DNA of 64,000 nt from Bacillota bacterium (lineage in GTDB: Bacteria > Bacillota > Clostridia > Oscillospirales > Acutalibacteraceae), in assembly GCA_023417635.1 (NCBI GenBank), contig JAEZFF010000009.1, positions 6,300 through 70,299 of the forward strand, in the 5' to 3' direction. The notes under the pieces were generated by a model. That model searched no databases. It was not told where the DNA came from and was given only the letters and a program-made list of their open reading frames with translations. Of this stretch, positions 8,548-16,013 are shown one piece after another (position 1 is the stretch's first letter; the number at the start of each line of letters is the position of its first letter). A program made the translations under genes and the position numbers.

Positions 8548-9146
8548 TTCTTCGAAAATATACGCCGCATGACGAAACCGAATGGCTGCGCTGCCGGATG
8601 GCCGCGTTTCTTGACTGCTCCTATTACGACGACATCGTGCGGGAAAGGCCAGTCTATCAGAATCCGTCGCTGTGTATTGTCGCGGTGGAAAACGGCAAAA
8701 TTATCGGCTTTCTCGACGCGGAATATGAACGATCCCCCGGTGAAGTGTGCTACCTGAAAGGTGGGCGCGGAGCAGTCCTCTGGAACCTCGGTGTCTTGCC
8801 GGAATACCGAAATCAGGCGGTTGCCGCAAAAATGTGGCAGTACGTTCGGGAAACGCTGGTGCAAAATGGCATCACGCGCTTTGAAGTCTGGACACAGGAT
8901 GACAAACCCGCAAACGCCTGGTACCAAAAGCAAGGGTTCCTTCAGAAGGAAGCATACTTAAATGCATATATAAAAGGCACTCCGAAGGACGACACTATCC
9001 GCCGCTTTCTAAACCTTGACACGGCAGGAGACATTTACGGAGTGCGCTGCCTGAACTTTGAAGCACCGATTGAAAGGAAAGCAGAGCTGCAGAAAATCTG
9101 TTTCCGACTGCATGAAGTACGCGTTTATGAACTAGAGCTGCAGTAG
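8544..9146 (+). CDS. GNAT family N-acetyltransferase
   Basis: This 200-residue protein has a GNAT fold: beta strands carrying LCIVAVENGKIIGFLDAEY, the acetyl-CoA loop LPEYRNQAVAAKMW at about 92-105, and the late motif ANAWYQKQGF. The C-terminal 50 residues extend beyond the core and have no motif I recognise. It is translationally coupled to murC by an ATGA overlap. The substrate is not known; GNAT enzymes acetylate amines on small molecules or proteins. Confidence 0.8.
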   Translation: MILRKYTPHDETEWLRCRMAAFLDCSYYDDIVRERPVYQNPSLCIVAVENGKIIGFLDAEYERSPGEVCYLKGGRGAVLWNLGVLPEYRNQAVAAKMWQYVRETLVQNGITRFEVWTQDDKPANAWYQKQGFLQKEAYLNAYIKGTPKDDTIRRFLNLDTAGDIYGVRCLNFEAPIERKAELQKICFRLHEVRVYELELQ

Positions 9147-9164
9147 TAAAAGGAAGAGCAACAA

Positions 9165-9689
9165 ATGGAACAAGGTTCTTACGTCAGTATTATTTCCGAC
9201 CAGACGGAACGTGCTCTTTGGGAAGTCCAAAACGGAATGGACTGCGTTCCCAACGGGTTGTGGAACAAAAACTACTGTGATATGCCGCTTTGGAAACATA
9301 TTTATCATATGCTTCATTCGCTCGACCTTTGGTTTATTAACCCGCGTGACTCCGATTTTCGGGAACCGCCTTTTCATGAAAAGGATTTAAACAATCTTGA
9401 TGTGGTGTCTGAAAAAGCGCTTACCCGGGAACAGATGAATACTTACCTGCAGCAAATACGAAAAAAGATTGGCGCTTACCTCGCCAATTTAAAAGAGGAA
9501 GACCTTTTGCAGAAGCCGGTGAACTGTGAATATACAAGGTTTACGCTGATTCTGGCGCAGTTTCGCCATCTGCACACCCACATGGGCATCTTGATGGGTT
9601 TTATCATTGTGGAAACCGGGCTGTGGCCGCGTGTAGTCGGTCTTGAAGGTACCATTCCACAAAGTGCCGACTATGAAAAATTTTTCTAA
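9165..9689 (+). CDS. DinB-like four-helix-bundle protein
   Basis: This 174-residue protein has the helical pattern and histidines of the DinB/YfiT superfamily: WKHIYHMLHSLDLWF near residue 45 and RHLHTHMGILMG near 137, which together would supply a three-histidine metal site. DinB-like proteins are metal-dependent, often thiol transferases or hydrolases, but most are uncharacterised. It follows the acetyltransferase by 18 bases with an AAAGGAAG-type ribosome site, and it ends the murC transcript at a strong terminator. Confidence 0.7.
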   Translation: MEQGSYVSIISDQTERALWEVQNGMDCVPNGLWNKNYCDMPLWKHIYHMLHSLDLWFINPRDSDFREPPFHEKDLNNLDVVSEKALTREQMNTYLQQIRKKIGAYLANLKEEDLLQKPVNCEYTRFTLILAQFRHLHTHMGILMGFIIVETGLWPRVVGLEGTIPQSADYEKFF

Positions 9690-9701
9690 CTTTCAAACTT
9701 T

Positions 9702-9736
9702 AGGCAGTGCGATTCCAATAATCGCCTGCCTTTTTT
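9702..9736 (+). terminator. Intrinsic terminator of the murC transcript
   Basis: The stem AGGCAG/CTGCCT plus GCGATT/AATCGC, with a single T bulge and a CCAAT loop, is followed by TTTTTT. Confidence 0.9.
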
Positions 9737-9761
9737 ATTTTCTGTGCCCCTTTTGCGACCT

Positions 9762-9790
9762 TTGCTTTCAACTTTAGCACTCTATTTAAT
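9762..9790 (+). promoter_or_regulatory. Sigma-A promoter of hsp20, -10 inside the CIRCE loop
   Basis: TTGCTT (9762-9767), a 17-base spacer, then TTTAAT (9785-9790). The -10 lies in the nine-base loop of the CIRCE operator, so HrcA binding would block RNA polymerase directly. The leader would then be about 145 bases. Confidence 0.5.
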
Positions 9791-9800
9791 CGAGTGCTAA
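9774..9800. promoter_or_regulatory. CIRCE operator (HrcA binding site) of hsp20
   Basis: TTAGCACTC, nine bases, GAGTGCTAA: a perfect match to the CIRCE consensus. The dyad extends to 13 bp on each side (9770-9782 and 9792-9804). CIRCE is the site of the heat-shock repressor HrcA. Confidence 0.95.
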
Positions 9801-9869
9801 AGTTAATAGTTTTGTAACAATTATTCTATTTTATATTCATATTCTGCCGATATACTAAAGGCGTTGAAA

Positions 9870-9907
9870 GAAACCGAAGGCTTCACAAAAAAAAGCCAAA
9901 CGGTTTC
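9870..9907 (+). other. Hairpin in the hsp20 5' leader
   Basis: GAAACCG (9870-9876) pairs with CGGTTTC (9901-9907), and inside it GGCTT pairs with AAGCC around an A-rich loop. It ends 23 bases before the GGGGG ribosome site, so it does not cover the site. It could protect the mRNA or act as a leader structure. Confidence 0.45.
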
Positions 9908-9943
9908 CGGAAATAAATTTATTATACATTGGGGGTTTTTATT

Positions 9944-10375
9944 ATGTTTGATTTAATTCCTTTTGAACGCAGAAACGACAACCTGTTCGACGCATTTGAC
10001 CGTATGGTAAACGAGAACTTCTTCGGCGGAATGGATAGGCAGTTTGCCCCCTGCCGCACAGACATCATTGACCAGGGAGATAAATACCTTTTGAAGGCAG
10101 ACCTTCCGGGTTTTCAGAAAGAAGACATTAAAATTAACGTGCAGGGCGACGAACTGAACATCTCCGCTGAACGCAAAGAAAGCAAAGATGACAAAGACAA
10201 ACAGGGCAACTACATCCGCCGCGAGCGCAGATACGACTCCTACAGCCGCAGTTTTGCACTTGACGGCATAGACGCAAGCAAAATCAGCGCAAGCTACAAT
10301 GATGGTGTTTTGGACTTGGAACTTCCGAAGATTCCGGAAGTAAAGCCGGAAAGCACTACCATTGAAATTAAATAA
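9944..10375 (+). CDS. Hsp20 / alpha-crystallin small heat-shock protein
   Basis: This 143-residue chaperone has a short N-terminal arm, an alpha-crystallin domain from about residue 38 (DIIDQGDKYLLKADLPGF) and the conserved GVLDLELPK segment near 122. A C-terminal tail follows. Small heat-shock proteins hold unfolded proteins in large oligomers without ATP. The ATG at 9944 is chosen because the GGGGG ribosome site ends eight bases before it; the in-frame TTG at 9929 would lie in front of that site. A perfect CIRCE element upstream points to HrcA repression, and a very strong terminator ends the single-gene transcript. Confidence 0.93.
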   Translation: MFDLIPFERRNDNLFDAFDRMVNENFFGGMDRQFAPCRTDIIDQGDKYLLKADLPGFQKEDIKINVQGDELNISAERKESKDDKDKQGNYIRRERRYDSYSRSFALDGIDASKISASYNDGVLDLELPKIPEVKPESTTIEIK

Positions 10376-10389
10376 TTTCCACACGCAAA

Positions 10390-10440
10390 GAAACCCGGGC
10401 GGCCGTCCCTTTTTGGGAAGCCGCCCGGGTTTCTTCTTTT
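10390..10440. terminator. Strong terminator between hsp20 and bofA
   Basis: A 14-bp GC-rich stem (10390-10403 with 10420-10433) around a loop containing CCCTTTTTGGGA is followed by TTCTTTT. It separates convergent genes. Confidence 0.9.
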
Positions 10441-10448
10441 GTAATTTT

Positions 10449-10715
10449 TCACCTGAAAATAAGATTCAACAGCAGGAGCAGCGTAACACCAGGGACTCCC
10501 GCCACACCGGAAACACCGATGGTCAGTGGACTTATGGGAAGCATAACACCTGTAAACACACCTGCTACATCCACTGCAGCCAACGTAGCCAGCCCGGCAA
10601 GCACCCCACCTAGTGCGTGCCGGAACGGCCTTTCGGATTTCATGATTACCTGAATTGCCACCAGCAGAAGAAACACGCCGCAGATACACAGCACAAGCCA
10701 TTGTTTCTGCAACAT
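10449..10715 (-). CDS. bofA: BofA-like pro-sigma-K processing regulator
   Basis: This small membrane protein of about 88 residues has two hydrophobic helices and a conserved C-terminal block VMLPISPLTIGVSGVAGVPG, which matches the BofA family. In Bacillus BofA holds back the SpoIVFB protease and so times sigma-K activation in the mother cell. I place the start at ATG 10715, since a GCGGGG site lies just above it; GTG at 10721 is an alternative. It directly follows yaaL, as in Bacillus (recR-yaaL-bofA), though recR is not here. Whether SpoIVFB exists in this genome cannot be seen. Confidence 0.8.
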   Translation of the reverse strand: MLQKQWLVLCICGVFLLLVAIQVIMKSERPFRHALGGVLAGLATLAAVDVAGVFTGVMLPISPLTIGVSGVAGVPGVTLLLLLNLIFR

Positions 10716-10739
10716 CCACACCCCGCTTTTCCGTTTGTT

Positions 10740-10997
10740 TTAGAAAGCAGCGCAGCTTACACCGCATTTTTTTGCTTCGCTCAGCAAGTAGCGGTAACGG
10801 GCCTGAAGTTCTTCGCGCTGAAAGATGCAGGCGTCAATCAGGTCATTATTGCTCTCAAACTGAAACCAGCACTCGTTGTAAGCAAGCAGGCGGGAAACAT
10901 CCTTGATTTCTGAAAGCAACTTTTCCTTATTGACATCTTCTTCTTGCTCATTTGCAGCGAACCCTGTGCGCTGCAGCAGCTTCAGTACAGATTCCAT
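10740..10997 (-). CDS. yaaL: YaaL / DUF2508 family protein
   Basis: This 85-residue, mostly helical, acidic protein lacks membrane segments. The conserved parts are the DVSRLLAYNECWFQFESNNDLIDACIFQREELQARYRYLL helices, which fit the DUF2508 family (position about 33-72). Its function is unknown. Its gene order yaaL-bofA is conserved with Bacillus and supports both calls. An AAGGCGGAG site precedes the ATG. It lies 80 bases after rnr; no convincing sigma-A promoter is visible in that gap. Confidence 0.75.
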   Translation of the reverse strand: MESVLKLLQRTGFAANEQEEDVNKEKLLSEIKDVSRLLAYNECWFQFESNNDLIDACIFQREELQARYRYLLSEAKKCGVSCAAF

Positions 10998-11077
10998 ACT
11001 AACAACTCCGCCTTCCGGTTAATATTTATGTTAGTATGATGGGCATATATTCCAGCCAATATACGGAAAACGGCAAA

Positions 11078-13207
11078 TTATTTCATGCCGCCGTCATAGA
11101 CAAAGTCAATTCTGCCGGAAGCTACATCCGCTGCAGCAACCCGTATCCGAAGCGGACAGCCAATGGTTAGGCGGCTGCCGGTTCTGGCATCCACCTGCGA
11201 AATAACGCCGTCAAAGCGATAGTCCGAGTCTGGAAAACTTTCCATTGGGACAAAGCCTTCCACTGAATTTTCAAGTTCCACAAAAACGCCGCGCTGAGTA
11301 ACGCCACTTATTACGCCGTCGCACTCTTCACCGATATGCTGCGTCATATACTCCGCCATATAGCAGTCTTCCGCGCTGCGTTCCGCTTCCATCGCACGAA
11401 TCTCTGCATCAGAGGAAAGCTTTGCTGATTCCGCGGCAAATTCTCCAAACTGCTTCTGCATTTTCGAACAATCTTTTGTTTTCAGCATAGCGGACAGAAT
11501 GCGGTGAATGGATGTGTCGGGATAACGGCGGATTGGTGAAGTGAAGTGGCAGTAATCGGCAAGAGCCAGCCCAAAATGCCCCAGCGGCTGCACGTCGTAC
11601 CGCGCCTTTGCCATGGTGCGCAGAAGCTGATGAGAAATAACCTTCTGTGCCGGCGTACCCTTTGCCTGTGCCATAATGTTCTGAAAATCAGCCGGCGTAA
11701 CTTTCCCGTCTTTTGGCTTCAAAGGCTTTGAATCAAGGCCTACAGCATCTACAAGCTGCACCAGGGTTTTTACACGCTCCGGGTTCGGCTGCTCATGCAC
11801 ACGGTAAACGAATGGAATTCCCTTCGCCTTCGCCAGCATAGCCGCCGCACGGTTGGCCGTAATCATAAGGTTCTCTATCATCTGCTCCGCCGCCCCGCTT
11901 TGGCGTGGTTTAACATCTACGCAGATGCCGTCTCCATTCAGCACAAACTCCGACTCCGTACTTTCCAAATCGACCACACCGCTTTCCGCACTGCGCTTTT
12001 GCAGAATGGAAGCGAGCTCACGCGCCGCATTCAGCGAACGGATGACCGGGTGATATTTTTGCCGCAGTTCCTTTCCCGCTTTCCCGCTGAAAATGCTGTT
12101 CACTTCGGAGTATACGCCGCGCACTTTTGAGCAGATAACGGTTTTGCAAAAACGGTACGATGTGATATTTCCATCTTTGTCAAGCTCAATCAAGGCGGAA
12201 AAAGTCAGTTTGTCTTCCCCTGCATTCAGCGAACAAGCGCCGTTTGAAAGGGACTTTGGCAGCATTGGAACAACTCGGTCAGCAAAGTAAACGGAAGTTC
12301 CGCGGCTGCGGGCTTCCAGGTCAAGCGCGCCATCCGGCTTGATGTAATTTGAAACATCCGCAATATGCACGCCAAGCTTAAAGCCGCCGTCGCGCTTTTT
12401 GCTGACGGAAATCGCATCGTCCAAATCTTTTGCACCCGCGCCGTCTATGGTGCAAATGGAAAGTTTGCGCAAATCAAGCCTGCCATGAAAATCTTCTTCG
12501 CTGACTTTTCTTGCTGCTACTGCATCGGCCTCTGCCAGCGCTTCAGCAGAGAAATCGGAAACAATGCCGTACTCATCGAGAATGGCATCGGCACATATTT
12601 TTGCGCTTCCGGCCCTGCCGTAAATTTTAACAATCTCGGCTTCCATTTCAGAAGAATGTTCTCTGCGCCGTATTTTTGCCTGAACCTTGTCGCCGTCTTT
12701 TGCTTCGCCTAGGCCGGATTTTATAACCCGGATTCCATAGCGTATGGAAACATCCGGCAAAACCTCGGCCACGCCGTCTTCCACATGCAGCGTGCCTGTT
12801 ACCAGGCGGCTGCTCTTCTGGATAATAGACTCAACCTCGGCGCTTGGACCCTTTTCACTGTCTTTTTTATGAAAAAGATTTACACGGTCGCCTACAAAGG
12901 CATGGCAAAGCTTGTCCGCGTGAATATAAACATCCTCGCCGCTGTCGGCACGCGCAAAAGCAAACCCTCTGGAAAGGGAAATGACGGTTGCTTCCGCCTT
13001 TTCCGTATTTGCGTTTCCGTGCGGAATACAAAACTTCTTTTTCTTATTCACATAAACTTTTCCATCCGCCTTCAATTCATCCAGCGCACGGAAAAACTCT
13101 TTTTTTTCGCCCTGCTTCATTCGAATGTTCTGCATGATGGTATGAGCTGCCAAACTTTTCGGTGATTTCTGCAGGCAGTACAGAATCTTTTCTTTAATAT
13201 CTTTCAA
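11078..13207 (-). CDS. rnr: Ribonuclease R (3'-5' exoribonuclease)
   Basis: This 709-residue enzyme degrades structured RNA and takes part in tmRNA quality control. Domains in order are an N-terminal winged helix (about 1-63), cold-shock-type OB folds (65-200), the RNB catalytic domain with IDGAGAKDLDDA at 255-266 (the metal-binding aspartates), and a C-terminal S1 domain near 625-700. The start is TTG at 13207 behind GGGAGGG. It lies 70 bases after secG, an order shared with many Firmicutes, but a terminator sits between them. smpB and ssrA, often next in line, are absent here. Confidence 0.95.
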   Translation of the reverse strand: MKDIKEKILYCLQKSPKSLAAHTIMQNIRMKQGEKKEFFRALDELKADGKVYVNKKKKFCIPHGNANTEKAEATVISLSRGFAFARADSGEDVYIHADKLCHAFVGDRVNLFHKKDSEKGPSAEVESIIQKSSRLVTGTLHVEDGVAEVLPDVSIRYGIRVIKSGLGEAKDGDKVQAKIRRREHSSEMEAEIVKIYGRAGSAKICADAILDEYGIVSDFSAEALAEADAVAARKVSEEDFHGRLDLRKLSICTIDGAGAKDLDDAISVSKKRDGGFKLGVHIADVSNYIKPDGALDLEARSRGTSVYFADRVVPMLPKSLSNGACSLNAGEDKLTFSALIELDKDGNITSYRFCKTVICSKVRGVYSEVNSIFSGKAGKELRQKYHPVIRSLNAARELASILQKRSAESGVVDLESTESEFVLNGDGICVDVKPRQSGAAEQMIENLMITANRAAAMLAKAKGIPFVYRVHEQPNPERVKTLVQLVDAVGLDSKPLKPKDGKVTPADFQNIMAQAKGTPAQKVISHQLLRTMAKARYDVQPLGHFGLALADYCHFTSPIRRYPDTSIHRILSAMLKTKDCSKMQKQFGEFAAESAKLSSDAEIRAMEAERSAEDCYMAEYMTQHIGEECDGVISGVTQRGVFVELENSVEGFVPMESFPDSDYRFDGVISQVDARTGSRLTIGCPLRIRVAAADVASGRIDFVYDGGMK

Positions 13208-13234
13208 AGTATCCCTCCCAATTTCCCCGTAATG

Positions 13235-13263
13235 TGAAAAAAGCTCCGCCGGAAAGGCGGAGC
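13235..13263 (-). terminator. Intrinsic terminator after secG
   Basis: GCTCCGCC (13243-13250) pairs with GGCGGAGC (13256-13263); on the minus strand the stem is followed by TTTTTTC. Some read-through into rnr is likely, since rnr has no obvious promoter of its own. Confidence 0.85.
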
Positions 13264-13277
13264 GTACAAATTTTCTG

Positions 13278-13529
13278 TTACTTTACGAAAAAGAACATAT
13301 ACGCATTAATTAGAATAACCAGAACAAAAAAGCCGATTGCAATGATTTTCGTCCACCGGGCCAAAAAAGCATCAACAGACCGAGCCTGGTTTTTCGAAAG
13401 GAACGTATCGGCGCCGCCGGTAATGACACCGACGTTCTGCTGGTGGCCTTCCTGCATCAGGACTATAATCGTAATAGCAATAGAAAAAATCATTAAAACA
13501 ATTCCAAATATAATTTCTCCGACAGACAT
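13278..13529 (-). CDS. secG: Preprotein translocase subunit SecG
   Basis: This 83-residue protein has two membrane helices (about 3-24 and 60-80) with the SecG hallmark IVLMQEGHQQNVGVITGG between them. It forms the SecYEG channel in the cytoplasmic membrane and eases SecA-driven export. GGAGGTAAA precedes the ATG. A good extended -10 promoter lies 45 bases upstream. Confidence 0.92.
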   Translation of the reverse strand: MSVGEIIFGIVLMIFSIAITIIVLMQEGHQQNVGVITGGADTFLSKNQARSVDAFLARWTKIIAIGFFVLVILINAYMFFFVK

Positions 13530-13573
13530 ATTTTACCTCCAAAATTAAAGACTATACCCGTGCTTATAAAAGA

Positions 13574-13602
13574 ATAATAGCACAAATGCAATGCCTTTGC
13601 AA
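13574..13602 (-). promoter_or_regulatory. Sigma-A promoter of secG
   Basis: On the minus strand: TTGCAA, a 17-base spacer, then TGC-TATTAT (extended -10). The start of transcription is predicted near 13567. Confidence 0.6.
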
Positions 13603-13705
13603 GGATTTTGCACACTTTCTTCCGTCTTTTCCGAATAGGCAGGCCTTTTGCGGGCAATCTAAATCTTGAGCAGAAAAGCGAACGCGTTTGCCGCTTCTTC
13701 TGCTT

Positions 13706-13747
13706 CGCCGCGGAAAGGCTTTACGTCTTCTCCGCGGCGCTTTTTTT
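13706..13747 (+). terminator. Plus-strand intrinsic terminator with no plus-strand gene upstream
   Basis: A perfect 9-bp GC stem (CGCCGCGGA 13706-13714 with TCCGCGGCG 13731-13739) is followed by C and seven T on the plus strand. A second hairpin (13670-13680 with 13692-13703) lies just before it. On the minus strand there is no T run, so it does not fit as the end of the topoisomerase gene. The T run overlaps that gene's stop codon. Confidence 0.7.
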
Positions 13748-15974
13748 ATTCCAGTTTCAGCTGTTCGCCCTGCTCACTTTGTGCAGGCATAGCACCAGCC
13801 GCCGGAATATTTTTACGGTAGCGGTCCGGTTTTTTCAGCATTCCCTCCTGATAAAGGCAAACCTTCAGCAAGTGTGCGTTTCGGCGGAACGTCATAACAG
13901 CCACACCCTGCGCGTCACGCGTGGCTTTGCTTTGCACAACGCCGGTATGAACCAAAAGAATTTTTCCCTGTGTGGAAGTCAGCAGGAATTCGCAGTCAGC
14001 ATCAATTTTTTCACAGCCGGCAAGCGGTGACTTTGCACTGTAGGCTTTCAGCAGCTTTTTGCGGTTCGTTTTGGTCTGGTAGGCAGAAAGGTCAATTTTG
14101 GCTGCTTTTCCGTTTTCAAAGAAGAAAAGCATATACCCGGCATAGTCCGAAGTAACAGCCATATAAACAGGGTTTTCGTCCGCTTCCATTCCAAGCTGAG
14201 CCGGAACGTATTCCCCAAGGACACTGGCTTTCGTGTCAGGGAAATCAGAGGCCTTTGCTTTGTAAACGGTGCATTTGTCGGTAAAGAACAGCAATTCTGA
14301 AGTATTATGCCCTTCCACATGCTGTATAACCTCATCGCCCTCTTTGAGTTTCTGGTCGTTGCTCATGCGCAGGGACTGGGGCGTTATTTTTTTGAAGTAA
14401 CCGTCTTTTGTAAAGAAGAGATTCACTGGGTAATCCGGCGTATCATCTTCCGGCAGCTCCTCCAGTTCATTTTCATAGATTAGCATAGAGCGGCGAGACT
14501 GGCCGTATTTTTGCGCGACGTCTTCCAATTCCGCGAGAATAATCTTTCGGATTTTTTCATCGCTGCTGAGAATATCTTTCAGCCTTGCGATTTCTTTTTC
14601 CATCTGCTCTGTTTCAGACGTACGCTTTAAAATATACTCGCGGTTCAGGTGGCGCAGTTTTATTTCCGCTACATACTCAGCCTGGCTGTTGTCAATACCA
14701 AAACCAATCATCAGGTTTGGCACAACTTCGGATTCTTCGTCTGTTTTACGGATAATGGCAACGGCCTTGTCAATATCCAGCAGAATCGCCTGCAGACCTT
14801 TCAGAAGATGCAGCTTTTCCTGCAGGTTTTTCAAATCGAATTCCGTTCTTCGGCGTACACAGTTCATACGGAATTTTGTCCATTCTTTCAAAAGGCCACG
14901 AACGCCAAGGACTTTGGGGAATCCATTAATCAGCACATTAAAGTTGCAGGAAAAGCTGTCTTCCAGCGGAGTCATGCGGAAAAGTTTCTGCATCAGGCGG
15001 TCCGGGTCGGTTCCGCGTTTCAGGTCAATTGTTATTTTCAGGCCGGCTAAACCGGTTTCGTCACGAATATCAGAAATTTCGCGGAGTTTCCCCTGTTTTA
15101 CGAGATCTATGGTCTTTTCGATAATTGCTTCCACTGTCGTTGTAGGCGGAATCTGCGTAATATCAATACAGTTTGCATCGGAATCATAGGAGTAGCGCGA
15201 ACGCACATGAATGGAGCCGCGCCCTGTTTCATAAACTTTTTCAAGCTCCTGACGGTTGTAGATAATCTGCCCGCCGCCCGGGAAATCCGGTGCAGGGAGC
15301 GTTGAAAGAATATCGTGCTCCGGATTGCGGATATAGGCGGCGGCGGTGCGGCACACTTCCGCAAGATTAAACGGGCAGATGGAGCTTGCCATACCAACCG
15401 CTATGCCGGTGTTGGCATTGACCAGCACAGTCGGAAAAGTAGCTGGGAAAAGCCGTGGCTCTTTTGTGGTGTTGTCGTAATTGTCTACGAAATCGACCGT
15501 ATTTTTTTCAATGTCACGGAAAAGTTCCTGGCAAATTGGATCCAGTTTTGCTTCGGTATAACGAGAAGCTGCGCAGGCCATGTCGCGCGAATAAGCTTTG
15601 CCGAAGTTTCCCTTGGAATCCACATATGGGTGAAGCAACGCTTCATACCCGCGGCTCAAGCGAACCATCGTGTCATAGATTGCACTCTCGCCGTGCGGAT
15701 TCAGCTTCATTGTCTGACCGACGATGTTGGAGCTTTTCGTCCGTGCAGAACCAAGAAGCCCCATCTTGTACATGGTATAAAGCAATTTGCGGTGTGAAGG
15801 TTTGAAGCCATCGATTTCTGGAATGGCGCGCGACATAATAACGCTCACCGCGTACGGCATATAATTTGTTTCCAGCGTATCAGTAATCTGCTGCTGAACG
15901 ACCTCGCCGGCGCCTTCTATAACACCGTGGGCTTTCGGCTGACTGCCGGAACGCTGTGAAGATATTTTTTTCAT
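13746..15974 (-). CDS. Type II topoisomerase subunit A (ParC/GyrA family)
   Basis: This 742-residue protein is the DNA breaking-and-joining subunit. The winged-helix region has PSHRKLLYTMYKMGL at 59-73, the catalytic tyrosine is Tyr139 in AASRYTEAKL, and GyrA/ParC-type coiled coil and a C-terminal domain of beta-pinwheel blades (GYMLFFFENGKAAKI, KILLVHTGVV) follow. It is shorter than usual gyrase A and pairs with the ATPase subunit 39 bases upstream. Sequence is divergent from standard GyrA, and gyrAB is normally near dnaA, so I read it as a topoisomerase IV-like enzyme; gyrase activity cannot be excluded. Confidence 0.88.
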   Translation of the reverse strand: MKKISSQRSGSQPKAHGVIEGAGEVVQQQITDTLETNYMPYAVSVIMSRAIPEIDGFKPSHRKLLYTMYKMGLLGSARTKSSNIVGQTMKLNPHGESAIYDTMVRLSRGYEALLHPYVDSKGNFGKAYSRDMACAASRYTEAKLDPICQELFRDIEKNTVDFVDNYDNTTKEPRLFPATFPTVLVNANTGIAVGMASSICPFNLAEVCRTAAAYIRNPEHDILSTLPAPDFPGGGQIIYNRQELEKVYETGRGSIHVRSRYSYDSDANCIDITQIPPTTTVEAIIEKTIDLVKQGKLREISDIRDETGLAGLKITIDLKRGTDPDRLMQKLFRMTPLEDSFSCNFNVLINGFPKVLGVRGLLKEWTKFRMNCVRRRTEFDLKNLQEKLHLLKGLQAILLDIDKAVAIIRKTDEESEVVPNLMIGFGIDNSQAEYVAEIKLRHLNREYILKRTSETEQMEKEIARLKDILSSDEKIRKIILAELEDVAQKYGQSRRSMLIYENELEELPEDDTPDYPVNLFFTKDGYFKKITPQSLRMSNDQKLKEGDEVIQHVEGHNTSELLFFTDKCTVYKAKASDFPDTKASVLGEYVPAQLGMEADENPVYMAVTSDYAGYMLFFFENGKAAKIDLSAYQTKTNRKKLLKAYSAKSPLAGCEKIDADCEFLLTSTQGKILLVHTGVVQSKATRDAQGVAVMTFRRNAHLLKVCLYQEGMLKKPDRYRKNIPAAGAMPAQSEQGEQLKLE

Positions 15975-16013
15975 TGTAATTTTCAGCCCCTAATTTCGGT
16001 ATCTTGCATTACT

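Noticed and set aside
10294..10767. 157-codon minus-strand ORF over the hsp20 terminator and bofA
   Set aside because: It crosses a strong terminator, lies out of frame with the conserved BofA segment, and shows no family pattern.
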